Source of the DNA: a virus
Reading direction: 5' to 3' (one strand)
Length of the DNA stretch: 31,918 nt
IMG/VR virus record: IMGVR_UViG_3300031898_000008
Coordinates: 1-31,918 of that record
This document shows, piece after piece, positions 22,692 to 30,316 of the stretch. How positions within the stretch are numbered: position 1 is the stretch's first letter; each line of letters opens with the position of its first letter. The translations under genes were made by a program, and so were the position numbers. The notes beneath the pieces are model-generated. The model saw nothing but the letters and a program-made list of their open reading frames with translations. It had not been told where the DNA came from and did no database searches.

Positions 22692-22937
22692 CTATGTGAG
22701 AAGTTGAAGGAATCCCGCTTCTTGAAACAAGTTTTCAACTATGCACTTTCCAACAGATTTTATCTGCGATCCCACGTGGGTTACGCAATTTGTTGGAAAT
22801 TCAACTACGCTTTCGCCGACAATTGAATTTCTTTTCAAATCTTTGAACCTCGACCTAGATCGCATCGCACGATGTCGGAATCGGGATTCTAGCGCACAGT
22901 GTTGAAGACTCTTCTCAAGAAGTTTCGATCTTTCCAA
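22692..22937 (-). CDS. Possible small protein after the portal
   Basis: An 81-residue frame from TTG 22937, inside the end of the portal gene, with an internal ATG at 22865 as alternative. The second half (NSIVGESVVEFPTNC; GKCIVENLFQEAGFLQLLT) looks protein-like, but the first part is Arg-rich and odd. The region also carries a strong inverted repeat flanked by direct repeats, so the sequence could be a structured site instead. Treat as tentative. Confidence 0.4.
   Translation of the reverse strand: MERSKLLEKSLQHCALESRFRHRAMRSRSRFKDLKRNSIVGESVVEFPTNCVTHVGSQIKSVGKCIVENLFQEAGFLQLLT
22734..22810. repeat. Nested inverted repeat flanked by direct repeats
   Basis: TTTCCAACA (22747-22755) pairs with TGTTGGAAA (22791-22799). 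TGCG (22765-22768) pairs with CGCA (22784-22787). CCCACGTGGG (22771-22780) is a perfect palindrome at the centre. Just outside, TTCAACTATGC (22734-22744) and TTCAACTACGC (22800-22810) form a direct repeat with one mismatch. The symmetry could serve an RNA hairpin, a protein-binding or packaging site, or arise within a coding sequence. Confidence 0.6.
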
Positions 22938-24117
22938 CTTCTCCCGCTCCTACCGCTTTCTCTATTTCTGTGAGTTCCCATCCTGCTTTCTTCAAGATTG
23001 TTCTTGCTTCTTCACGATCTATAACCCCTCCTTGAACCGCATTTAAAACATCTTCAATTTTTGTTTCTGGAACTTCTGGGATTCCCCAGTTTAAGCGACA
23101 CTCCGCCAACTTGACGTCGTATTTGTGTTGTTGAAGTAATATTTCAAAAACTTCTTTCTCAACTACGCGTTTGACGAATCTTTGAATTGACATAACTTTT
23201 CGTTCCGCGATTTCAATCGCCGCTTTCGCACTTGCTTCTGTAAATCCTGGAGTAGTGAACAATTTTGGAAGCGGAGATTGCAACCCTAGATAATATTGGT
23301 TTACGATGTGATCGATATAATACTCAAACCTTGCGCGAGGATCGAGTGTGACGGCTTTGACGTCCGCGGGTTTATTGTAAACGAAACTTGCTCTTACGCG
23401 AGGGCGAGTTTTAACCTCCTTCCGTGCAAGCTTTAAACTTGCTTCACTCATACCTTCAAAAGTCCAAAGCGTGTCAGGTTCACTGTAACGTTCAAGTATC
23501 TCGACCATTAAGCGTTCTACTTTCGCTTTCATCTGTGAAAGAGCAGGACGGTCTTCGGAGTCGGTTGTTAACGTTTCAAGTAAGCATCGAATGAGTCCCG
23601 TTCCGAACAAGTCTCCTGCGACAGGATTCCATTTGAAGTGAATTACGCGTTCGGGTTCAAGCGGAGTTCCGCCGTAAGTTGCATTTTGCATATAATTGTA
23701 AATCTTTCCAAACTTATCCGCGTTGATCTTATCTATTGAGATTAAAGGAATAAGCTTGACGCTTTGCAGATTTTCAGGTTCGATTTTTTCCCAAAAACTA
23801 TTTCCACATCCGATAGCTTCACGTGCGGTAACTTGCAATAAGTTATCGAGGTTGACTTCCTCGCAAAAGTCATCGATCAACATTTTAACTTTCTCTGCTT
23901 GCGGATATTCTTTGTTAACCGTTGTGTAGAAACCCATTCCCACAACTTGATCTGCCCAGAAATCAATAACCGCTTTCACCGCATAGTCTTTATGATAAAG
24001 CGCAAGCATATCCTCAAAAGAAACTTTGGGAGCGATGCCCATACGAGTTGTTTCATAGGCGGTTAGAAGCGTTGCTTTTGGGGTTAGTTTTAAAGCTTCT
24101 TTAAGTCTTTCAAACAT
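22915..24117 (-). CDS. Portal protein
   Basis: A 400-residue portal that forms the ring at one head vertex through which DNA enters and leaves. It shows AVKAVIDFWADQVVGMGF near residue 50, the GNSFWEKI strand, and the family motif VIHFKWNPVAGDLFGTGLI followed by a helical stem/clip region. A late element, VIDREEARTILKKAGW, is common at portal C-termini. The start at ATG 24117 overlaps the regulator stop. Portal genes normally neighbour the terminase and protease; here the terminase is far away and the protease lies on the opposite strand. Confidence 0.87.
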   Translation of the reverse strand: MFERLKEALKLTPKATLLTAYETTRMGIAPKVSFEDMLALYHKDYAVKAVIDFWADQVVGMGFYTTVNKEYPQAEKVKMLIDDFCEEVNLDNLLQVTAREAIGCGNSFWEKIEPENLQSVKLIPLISIDKINADKFGKIYNYMQNATYGGTPLEPERVIHFKWNPVAGDLFGTGLIRCLLETLTTDSEDRPALSQMKAKVERLMVEILERYSEPDTLWTFEGMSEASLKLARKEVKTRPRVRASFVYNKPADVKAVTLDPRARFEYYIDHIVNQYYLGLQSPLPKLFTTPGFTEASAKAAIEIAERKVMSIQRFVKRVVEKEVFEILLQQHKYDVKLAECRLNWGIPEVPETKIEDVLNAVQGGVIDREEARTILKKAGWELTEIEKAVGAGEVGKIETS

Positions 24118-24439
24118 TATCTTTCTCTCTCACACTTGAGAGAGATTCACAAAGCTTTCCTTCAAAAATCTCTAAGAATTGTTCACCTTTTGGACTTAGC
24201 TCGTATAACTTTGCTCTCCGATTTCCTCTTTGCAATTTCTCTCCGATCTTTTCAACGAGTTCTAATTCATTGCAATATTTGAGATATCTGGAAGCAGATG
24301 TAAAGTCCGCGTTCATTGCTTTACCAAGTTCAAGCAGGTAAGTTCGTCGCATCTGTCGAACTAAGCGTAGAAAGCGAACTAAGTTCTTTAGAGTTGGGTT
24401 ATGAAGTTTAGTCATCGATAGTTCACAAAATAGTTTCAT
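24110..24439 (-). CDS. Winged-helix transcription regulator
   Basis: A 109-residue winged-helix protein starting at ATG 24439 behind AGAGAGAG. The helices are LVRFLRLVRQMRRTYLLELGK and MNADFTSASRYLKYCNELELV (each split by family alignment), followed by the wing GNRRAKLYELSPKGEQFLEIF. It is the first gene of the minus-strand portal operon and lies beside the divergent promoter, so it probably controls that region, perhaps through the GTAACA elements. Its stop overlaps the portal start. Confidence 0.78.
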   Translation of the reverse strand: MKLFCELSMTKLHNPTLKNLVRFLRLVRQMRRTYLLELGKAMNADFTSASRYLKYCNELELVEKIGEKLQRGNRRAKLYELSPKGEQFLEIFEGKLCESLSSVREKDNV

Positions 24440-24558
24440 GAATCTCTCTCTTTTATGTTTAATTGTATCAATAATTCTATTAGTAACATTTATATATTTA
24501 AATTTTATCTAATTAAACGTAACATCTAAAAACGATTCAATGTTTCGAGCGTGTTTGA
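24440..24558. promoter_or_regulatory. Divergent promoter between portal and protease operons
   Basis: The A/T-rich core TTTATATATTTAAATTTT (about 24489-24506) provides TATA boxes for both strands (TTTAAATATATAAA on the minus strand). GTAACA occurs at 24483-24488 and 24519-24524, flanking the core 36 bases apart. They are natural candidate operators for the winged-helix gene alongside. Confidence 0.6.
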
Positions 24559-24744
24559 ATGGATTTATTGAGAATCGCGGGTAAACTTTTCGTTCTATTT
24601 TGTTTGTGGTGTTTTTACGGGGTTCTCGCATTCTTGACTTATAATTTCGTGCTATGGACAGTTGGAGGAGTTTTAATCCTGTTGGGTCTTATTTGTTTGG
24701 CGATATTTTTTGCTCTTTTTACATTCGGTATATTAGGAAGTTGA
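24559..24744 (+). CDS. Small two-helix membrane protein
   Basis: A 61-residue protein with two hydrophobic segments (KLFVLFCLWCFYGVLAFLTY and VGGVLILLGLICLAIFFALF). It is the first gene of the head operon, five bases before the protease. No ribosome site is obvious, so a short leader is likely. Function unknown; a membrane-anchored assembly or lysis role is possible. Confidence 0.6.
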   Translation: MDLLRIAGKLFVLFCLWCFYGVLAFLTYNFVLWTVGGVLILLGLICLAIFFALFTFGILGS

Positions 24745-24748
24745 GAAA

Positions 24749-26518
24749 ATGCCGTGGGAAGAAACTGAAAACTACATCCGTTCAGGACATGGAAACCCTG
24801 ACGACTTTGAACATCTCGTAACCGTAGATAATCAAACCGAAAGATTCGGATGGTTACCTGAAGGTGTTAAAGCGTTATTCGGTAGGAAGAAAGACGGTTC
24901 AATGGGAATTCAATCTTATCTTTTTTCGAAAGAACAAGATTGGACGATGGAGAAAGCGAAAGCGTGGTTTACAGAACATAAGCAAACGATCAAAGAATCG
25001 TTTTCATGGTTGCGTAAAATTCCCGAAGATTCACATAACTTGATTTACGGAGTCGCAGTTTGCGAGGGATTAACGAAACATAAACAACACTTATACACGC
25101 GCGATGAACTAACTCGTGCCGCGAGAACTCTAATCGGGAAACCGATTACGATTGATCATTGGGACGAAGATGTCAATTTCCATCTCCCGAAAGAATACGA
25201 ACAAGAATTCAAAGGAATTAGTTCTCACTATCCCGTTGGAATAGTTTTGCGTGCAGAGGAAGAAGAAGGACGTATTGAATGGATAGGAATTTGCGAGAAT
25301 GAAACTCTCTATAATTTGATTCGTGAAGGAAAGGTTAAAGGTTCAAGCACTTACGCGCTAGCTTTCGATCTTGAACAAGTCAACGGTGTTAAACCTATCG
25401 GAATTGTGTATAAAGACCTCTCATTATTATTGAAGTTTAATCCTGCTAGTAAGGGAACCTGGGTTAAACCATTAACAAATTTCAAACTTGGTTGGATTAC
25501 GTCAAACTCGATAGCTTCACCAATTCCGTTTTCTGTTCCTTTTAGCACGGTTAAAGATTCGCTTTTTGTAAAGGAGGGAGAAAAAACGAAGGAAGAAGAA
25601 TTAAGTATGTTTAAGGAAAAACTTGCGGAGCATGAAATCAGAATCCAAAAACTCGAAGACTTGGCAAAAAATCTGAAAGAACAAGAGTGGACAACTGAAT
25701 ACATAAATGATCTACCCGACGGCGCTTTTGCAATCATTCTGGAAGGCGGAGAAAAAGATGAACAAGGTAAAACTGTTCCTCGCACGTTGCGTAAACTTCC
25801 ACACCATAACGCGCAAGGAGGATTAGATCGAGAACACGTTATCGCCGCAATGCAAGCTTTGTTAGGTGCGAGAGGAGGAGTTGACACGCCCACAGAAGCA
25901 AAGAAAAAAGCGTATGCTCACTTAAGCGCGCATTATCGCGAGCTTGAACTTGAACCTCCCGAATATCACGAAGCGATAAAGGAAGCACAACAGGATACAC
26001 AATCTTCAAAAGAAAATCAAACGTCGGATACTCAATTGAAAGGTGATAACCCGAGCGAAACAAAACAAAAAGACGAATCAGCGCGGAGAGAAGAAGCGGG
26101 AAAGGAACAAAAAACTTCGGCAGAATCAGGACAAAAAGAAGAATCCAAAACAACAGCAACGGAAAAACTTGAAACAAGATCACCGACAACGGAAGAGAAT
26201 AAAGACGAATCAAAGAAGGAAGACGAAAAACCATCAACGGGTAAAGGAGCACCTAAACTTGACGAAGTGGTGGGAACTGAGGAAGCTAAACTCAAAATCG
26301 GCGGCGGAACGGGAAAGATTGAAGAAACTAAGCTAGAGCAGAGAGATCAATCACAGTTACAACAAAACTCACAACAGGGAGAGCAAGGGAAAGCAATCAT
26401 TCAACCAATCAAAGTTGAAGTTCAAACACAAATCGAGAAAACGAAAGAAGAGGATTTGCGATCTCTTGCTCCGAGCGAGGTTTTGCGAGCTAGATATGGA
26501 AGGAATCGGCGATCGTAA
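24749..26518 (+). CDS. Prohead maturation protease fused to scaffold-like tail
   Basis: A 589-residue protein. Residues about 1-85 contain GIQSYLFSKEQDWTMEKAKAWF, a recurring head element. About 90-250 form the serine protease-like domain: GKPITIDHWDED (candidate H137), YPVGIVLRAEEEEGRIEWIG, then LIREGKVKGSSTYAL (candidate S199/S200). A coiled coil (about 290-315) leads to a small domain LPDGAFAIIL...RKLPHH...HVIAAMQALL (about 325-400). The last 190 residues are Glu/Lys/Gln/Thr-rich and probably disordered, as in scaffolds removed on maturation. It would cleave itself and shape the capsid shell encoded just downstream. Confidence 0.82.
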   Translation: MPWEETENYIRSGHGNPDDFEHLVTVDNQTERFGWLPEGVKALFGRKKDGSMGIQSYLFSKEQDWTMEKAKAWFTEHKQTIKESFSWLRKIPEDSHNLIYGVAVCEGLTKHKQHLYTRDELTRAARTLIGKPITIDHWDEDVNFHLPKEYEQEFKGISSHYPVGIVLRAEEEEGRIEWIGICENETLYNLIREGKVKGSSTYALAFDLEQVNGVKPIGIVYKDLSLLLKFNPASKGTWVKPLTNFKLGWITSNSIASPIPFSVPFSTVKDSLFVKEGEKTKEEELSMFKEKLAEHEIRIQKLEDLAKNLKEQEWTTEYINDLPDGAFAIILEGGEKDEQGKTVPRTLRKLPHHNAQGGLDREHVIAAMQALLGARGGVDTPTEAKKKAYAHLSAHYRELELEPPEYHEAIKEAQQDTQSSKENQTSDTQLKGDNPSETKQKDESARREEAGKEQKTSAESGQKEESKTTATEKLETRSPTTEENKDESKKEDEKPSTGKGAPKLDEVVGTEEAKLKIGGGTGKIEETKLEQRDQSQLQQNSQQGEQGKAIIQPIKVEVQTQIEKTKEEDLRSLAPSEVLRARYGRNRRS

Positions 26519-26627
26519 TCATGTATTTACACATGATGGATTGGGACACCATGCCTTAGTTGGGAAAGCTCAAAGAGCTAACAACAAAAAAGGTGAGAAC
26601 AGTTGGCAGATAAATTCACTCACGTAG
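26496..26627 (+). other. Small overlapping ORF and hairpin between protease and cement genes
   Basis: The gap after the protease stop contains the inverted repeat ATCATGT...ACATGAT (about 26518-26537, six-base loop). A 43-codon frame from ATG 26496 runs through the gap with a His/Gly-rich middle (HVFTHDGLGHHALVGKAQRA) and ends inside the next gene. It has no clear ribosome site. It may be a tiny protein, or the hairpin may tune expression of the abundant cement and capsid proteins. Confidence 0.35.
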
Positions 26628-27070
26628 AACTTGGCGAAGCAGTAGTATCAGTATGCAGTCAAAGTTTCAAATGTGAAAGCGCAGTAACTAAAGGTCAAGT
26701 CGTAAAACTTGATACTCATACGGACGACGAACTCGGAAGCGTTTCCCCCGCAGGTGCGGGAGATAAAGCGGAAGGTGTCGCACTTAAGACGGGTGCGGCA
26801 GGCGAATACATTCCAGTCCTTCAAATAGGGAAGGTCAAAGTTACAGGCGGAGGAGCTATCACTTTAGGTGGCAAGATCAAAGCAGGTGCCGCAGGAAAGG
26901 TAGTAGCGGCGGTTACCACGGTGACAATCCCTACAGATTCAACCGCTGTACTAAGCACTAGCGCGCAACCTAGTATGAATGTTGAAGGCGGGTTGGCGTT
27001 CGGTCATGCAGAGCAAACTATTGGGGCAGATGGGGATACTCTCGTTGTTTCAATCAACTGCTTAGGTTAA
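26603..27070 (+). CDS. Capsid cement (decoration) protein, DUF2190-like
   Basis: A 155-residue protein from TTG 26603 behind AAAGGTGAG. Beta segments such as VTKGQVVKLDTHTDDE, GVALKTGAAGEYIPVLQIGKV and GGKIKAGAAGKV match the small Ala/Gly-rich cement proteins (DUF2190 type) that reinforce capsids from outside. It is placed directly before the major capsid protein, the usual order. Confidence 0.82.
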   Translation: MADKFTHVELGEAVVSVCSQSFKCESAVTKGQVVKLDTHTDDELGSVSPAGAGDKAEGVALKTGAAGEYIPVLQIGKVKVTGGGAITLGGKIKAGAAGKVVAAVTTVTIPTDSTAVLSTSAQPSMNVEGGLAFGHAEQTIGADGDTLVVSINCLG

Positions 27071-27080
27071 GGTGGTTGAA

Positions 27081-28022
27081 ATGTCAACACAATATGTCAA
27101 CAAGTTAAAGGAAGCGGTCGAGAAAGATCCTGAACTCGGCGCAAGTCATTTCAGCGACATGATACGGCGAGCGGAGATCAATCCGTTCTTTCAACGCGCA
27201 TTGAAGGAAGGATTATATGCTGATATGTCGCAAGCACTCGGAGAAGTGCACAGTGTTGTGATCGAAGCGGCAAAAAAGATGGCGGTAGGTAGGGATATCA
27301 TGTGGATAGTTCCAACCAGGCAACCGCTTGTAAGATTCTATCTTGCAAAGCGAGGTAAAGCTTGGAGGATAGGTGAAACTAAACCTCTCGCTGTTGGTGA
27401 GCGTTTTTCAAAGACCGATCTTGAATTGAAATATGAATACGCTTACGCCGCCGAATGGACTAAAGACTACCTTGAAGATGTCCCATTCAATGTATTGCAG
27501 AGAAACGTTGCTGATATCGGTCAAATCTTGGAAGAACAATTGACAACCGACATTAAAACGCTTTACGAAGCAGTAGCGGCAGGAAACTTAGCGAGCGGAG
27601 CAGAGATCAGTGCGGAAACCGCGAACAAACTAGCATGGGCGGACTTAGTGAATGCGCGACAAGCGATAGTTAAAGAAGGTTTCAAACCTGACGTTGCAAT
27701 TGTTCATCCCGACCAAATCGCCGACTTGTGGAAGGATGATAAGTTCATCCACGGGTTCTATTTCGGCGAGAAAGTCGATGTTGAGCGTGGAGTACTTGGA
27801 ACGACTTATCTAGGGTTCAAAATCGTCGAATGTGATATCTTCACTGCTACCAAAGTTCATATGCTCGATACGCGCTACGCCGCCGCGTGCATATTACGCC
27901 GCGACTTGCTCACCGAACCCTACGAAAACCCTGCGGAATTAACGTCGGGTGTCATCGGTTCAATGCGCTACGGAATGGGAACGCTACGCACTAAAGCTCT
28001 CGCCAGAATAACGGGCGCTTAA
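27081..28022 (+). CDS. Major capsid protein (HK97 fold)
   Basis: A 313-residue protein from ATG 27081, preceded by AAGGTGG; a GTG at 27072 would add three residues. It has an N-terminal helical stretch and an E-loop-like strand region (WIVPTRQPLVRFYL; LELKYEYAYAAEW). The P-domain has the spine-helix-like DLVNARQAIVKEGFKPDVAIVHP, and the end has FKIVECDIFTATKVHMLD, typical of HK97-type coat proteins. No large delta domain is visible, which fits a scaffold role for the protease tail. A T-run terminator follows. Confidence 0.88.
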   Translation: MSTQYVNKLKEAVEKDPELGASHFSDMIRRAEINPFFQRALKEGLYADMSQALGEVHSVVIEAAKKMAVGRDIMWIVPTRQPLVRFYLAKRGKAWRIGETKPLAVGERFSKTDLELKYEYAYAAEWTKDYLEDVPFNVLQRNVADIGQILEEQLTTDIKTLYEAVAAGNLASGAEISAETANKLAWADLVNARQAIVKEGFKPDVAIVHPDQIADLWKDDKFIHGFYFGEKVDVERGVLGTTYLGFKIVECDIFTATKVHMLDTRYAAACILRRDLLTEPYENPAELTSGVIGSMRYGMGTLRTKALARITGA

Positions 28023-28040
28023 TCGCGCTTGTTATTCCCC

Positions 28041-28055
28041 TTTTTTCTTTTTTTT
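28041..28055 (+). terminator. Oligo-T terminator after the capsid gene
   Basis: TTTTTTCTTTTTTTT follows 18 bases after the capsid stop, on the coding strand. It is a typical archaeal oligo-T signal and may reduce read-through into the accessory genes. The next ribosome site, GAGGAGTGG, begins right after it. Confidence 0.6.
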
Positions 28056-28072
28056 AACGAGGAGTGGTGCTT

Positions 28073-28372
28073 ATGAACGATGTTGCAAAAGTCGGAATGG
28101 CGCGAGGAAAGGATGATCGCCAAGTTGTATGGATGCGTGACCGTCCCTTTGACGAAGTGATTAGTGATAGCGATAAATATTGTCCCTTATGCGGAAAGGA
28201 GATGACTCCTGTAACCGTTGACTTAACTCCGTCAACCTATCACCTCACACGCGCGCCGAGTCAAGAAAAACTGAATCCTGAACACTCGGAAGTAACGGTG
28301 AAAACGCGCTACTATTGCAGTGATTGTGATTATTACAGCGATCAAAAACCAACGGTGGTGAAACTAAAGTGA
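28073..28372 (+). CDS. Zinc-ribbon protein
   Basis: A 99-residue protein from ATG 28073 with GAGGAGTGG upstream. The core has CPLCGKEM and CSDCDYY, 50 residues apart, a long-loop zinc ribbon. The N-terminal part (GKDDRQVVWMRDRPFDEV) is charged. Its end overlaps the next gene by GTGA. A DNA- or RNA-binding role is inferred. Confidence 0.65.
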   Translation: MNDVAKVGMARGKDDRQVVWMRDRPFDEVISDSDKYCPLCGKEMTPVTVDLTPSTYHLTRAPSQEKLNPEHSEVTVKTRYYCSDCDYYSDQKPTVVKLK

Positions 28373-28602
28373 AACTTGACGAACAGATTCAACTTGTCAA
28401 AGTCATGCTTTCTAAGATGGCGGGAAAGGAAGTTCATTGGACGGAGTTTATGAAACTTACACTACAAGAATGCGGAACTCCTGCGACATTTCATCGATTG
28501 CTTAGTTTCATGCTTCGTCAAGGATACATCGTAAGGAAGGAACGCGGAGTTTATGAAATTACCGAGAAAGGACGGAATTTAATGAAAGCATTATCAAGCT
28601 AA
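28369..28602 (+). CDS. Winged-helix protein
   Basis: A 77-residue winged helix from GTG 28369 (GTGA overlap). It shows the helix-turn-helix QECGTPATFHRLLSFMLRQG and the wing YIVRKERGVYEITEKGRNL. It is a likely transcription regulator of the accessory operon. Confidence 0.75.
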   Translation: MKLDEQIQLVKVMLSKMAGKEVHWTEFMKLTLQECGTPATFHRLLSFMLRQGYIVRKERGVYEITEKGRNLMKALSS

Positions 28603-28616
28603 AAGGAGGAGTCGGG

Positions 28617-28856
28617 ATGAGTAAAGAAAAGACAGAAGAAAAACGCCGACCGATCTACACGGTTTATCTAAGCGAAGGAGAAGGTAAAGGAGTTCAACTA
28701 GCAGTTTGGGACAACGGAGTTAGTGTGCAAGTTCGTGAAAAGAAAGGCGATCAATGGTCAACAAGTGCAAGTTTCAATTTTTCACGGCGTCGCTTAGAAT
28801 GGTTTATAATTCAAGCGTTACAAGCGTTGAACGCAATGCCGCGAGAGGAGAAATAA
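28617..28856 (+). CDS. Hypothetical beta-alpha protein
   Basis: A 79-residue protein behind a strong AAAGGAGGAG site. It contains beta strands (PIYTVYLSEGEGKGVQLAVW; VSVQVREKKGDQW) and one helix (LEWFIIQALQALNAM), a layout like small single-stranded nucleic-acid binding proteins. It directly precedes the Cas4-like nuclease, so a replication or repair role is possible. No family is recognised. Confidence 0.6.
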   Translation: MSKEKTEEKRRPIYTVYLSEGEGKGVQLAVWDNGVSVQVREKKGDQWSTSASFNFSRRRLEWFIIQALQALNAMPREEK

Positions 28857-28885
28857 AAACGTCACTTCGCCGCTTGAGTTCCCGA

Positions 28886-29551
28886 ATGCTACGAGTCGAA
28901 CAGGTAGATGCTACGTTAGGGTTTAAAATTACGGAGAATACAGAGTTCACTCAAAAACTTAAGCAAACTCTTTTTTCTCAATTCCAAGAATATCGTGGTG
29001 GAATTCACGTAAGCGACTTAACGTATTGCGTGCGTCAAGCTTACTATCGCCGTATCGACCCTCGCCCCATCAACGAAACCGCGCTGGGTTATTATGTTGC
29101 GGGAAGAGGTCATCATGGAGTTATTCAAGATTTATGTAAACCATTCAACATTGAAAAGGAGCAGAAAATTAAAAAGTTGGGTGTTACGGGAACGGTTGAT
29201 TTGCTCGAAGGAAAACGTCCGATTGAAATTAAAACTACGCGAAGTAGGAAGCTTGAGATTGCAAGTCATTACCTTAAGCAACTCGGGTATTATTGTGTTT
29301 TAAAAGATTACCCTTACGGAACGCTTGTAATCTTTCACTTACTCCCTACTCCTGAAACAGGAATCTTTCGCACTTATGACGTTGACATTAGTTCACGATT
29401 TAATGTAGTGCAAGATGAATTGATCTTTTTGGTTGGCACGCTTAAGTATGCGCTTGAACACCACGATCCTTCACGCTGTCCCCGCACAGGGTTAACGTGG
29501 AAGTGCGATTCATGCGATTATAGAATTCCTTGTTGGGCGAGTAAACCATGA
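28886..29551 (+). CDS. Cas4-like RecB-family nuclease
   Basis: About 221 residues from ATG 28886; a longer frame starts at 28754 inside the previous gene. It has an N-terminal Cys in HVSDLTYCVRQAYYRR, a conserved GRGHHGVIQDL, the catalytic VTGTVDLLEGKRPIEIKTTRS (split: D, then E-x-K) and the Cys cluster CDSCDYRIPC near the end. Four Cys plus the RecB core match Cas4, a DNA end-processing exonuclease with an iron-sulfur cluster. Virus-borne copies are seen in archaeal viruses and may serve recombination or interfere with CRISPR spacer uptake. There are no cas1/cas2 genes nearby. Confidence 0.82.
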   Translation: MLRVEQVDATLGFKITENTEFTQKLKQTLFSQFQEYRGGIHVSDLTYCVRQAYYRRIDPRPINETALGYYVAGRGHHGVIQDLCKPFNIEKEQKIKKLGVTGTVDLLEGKRPIEIKTTRSRKLEIASHYLKQLGYYCVLKDYPYGTLVIFHLLPTPETGIFRTYDVDISSRFNVVQDELIFLVGTLKYALEHHDPSRCPRTGLTWKCDSCDYRIPCWASKP

Positions 29552-29664
29552 TTTCATGCAAGCTTGGAATTGATCAATGCCTCGACTGCTCATTTCTTGC
29601 TTATCATTTATCACCAGAAATCTCTTACTACCTAAAGCAAATGGAGGAGTTAGCGTATGGTTAA
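29548..29664 (+). CDS. Small CxxC protein
   Basis: A 38-residue ORF from ATG 29548, overlapping the Cas4-like stop (ATGA) and ending inside the next start. It holds C4, C11 and C14 (QCLDCS), a partial metal site. Its GGAGGAG end segment doubles as ribosome site for the next gene. Coupling supports expression; function unknown. Confidence 0.5.
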   Translation: MISCKLGIDQCLDCSFLAYHLSPEISYYLKQMEELAYG

Positions 29665-30025
29665 AACAACCGATCCCGAAATTGAAGCAGTAATTCGCGG
29701 TTTGACAGAGGATGAGAAGAAAGAAGAGAAGGAGAAACGTGAGCTTGCTCAATTACTCGCAAAAATTAGAAATGAGGAAATCGTGCGATTAATCGAGGAA
29801 TTCAAGAAAGCGGAAGTCAAGAAAAAAATATTAGAATGCACTAAGCTTCGTCACGAAATTGCACAAGATCAAGTTAAAGTGTTAACTCAATTTTTTAATC
29901 TTTATCTTTCAAAAGCGGACGCGGTCGCCGCACATATCAAGCGGATTTGCGAGGAATACAAGCTTCCGTTACCCGCAGAAGTTCAAGCGTTAGAACAAGA
30001 AGAATCTCCTTCATTCGTAACGTGA
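29657..30025 (+). CDS. Coiled-coil protein
   Basis: A 122-residue, highly charged helical protein from ATG 29657 with GGAGGAG upstream. Long Glu/Lys-rich helices (DEKKEEKEKRELAQLLAKI; IVRLIEEFKKAEVKKKI) suggest a coiled coil. No family is recognised. Confidence 0.65.
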   Translation: MVKTTDPEIEAVIRGLTEDEKKEEKEKRELAQLLAKIRNEEIVRLIEEFKKAEVKKKILECTKLRHEIAQDQVKVLTQFFNLYLSKADAVAAHIKRICEEYKLPLPAEVQALEQEESPSFVT

Positions 30026-30031
30026 TTTTCT

Positions 30032-30121
30032 ATGAGCAACGCAGAGGAAATGATCGATTTTCTTGAGAGATTCTTCAAGAAATATCCTGTAATAAGTTGG
30101 GAATATTTTGAAAATCGGTAG
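30032..30121 (+). CDS. 29-residue peptide
   Basis: A short ORF (ATG 30032) encoding an acidic/aromatic helix (EEMIDFLERFFKKYPVI). Its end overlaps the start of the next zinc-ribbon ORF. The only support is operon packing, so confidence is modest. Confidence 0.4.
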   Translation: MSNAEEMIDFLERFFKKYPVISWEYFENR

Positions 30122-30236
30122 AAAAACAGGATTAGGAAAGGAACAACGCTTCCGATGCTCGATTTGTGGATGTTACGTTGACGATGCAACTGAAACTCGT
30201 TGTCCTGCTTGCAAAAGGAGAGAACTCGGAATATGA
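30108..30236 (+). CDS. Zinc-ribbon mini-protein
   Basis: A 42-residue ORF from TTG 30108 with CSICGC and CPAC knuckles twelve residues apart, flanked by Lys/Arg. Its TGA overlaps the next ATG. It is the first of three consecutive coupled zinc ribbons. Confidence 0.65.
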   Translation: MKIGRKTGLGKEQRFRCSICGCYVDDATETRCPACKRRELGI

Positions 30237-30316
30237 AATGTCCCTACTGTGGAGCGGAGTTAACAGATTCGAGTTTCCGATGTTGGTATTGCGGGAGTAG
30301 GTTGACAGGACTATGA
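30233..30316 (+). CDS. 27-residue zinc-ribbon peptide
   Basis: MKCPYCGAELTDSSF then CWYCGSRL: a complete double-knuckle zinc ribbon in 27 residues. Both ends are coupled by ATGA overlaps (30233-30236 and 30313-30316). It is one of the smallest zinc-binding frames in this window. Confidence 0.65.
   Translation: MKCPYCGAELTDSSFRCWYCGSRLTGL

Noticed and set aside
25351-26336. Long open frames on both strands across the scaffold tail
   Set aside because: They mirror the low-complexity Glu/Lys/Gln coding bias of the protease-scaffold gene; no ribosome site or family supports them.
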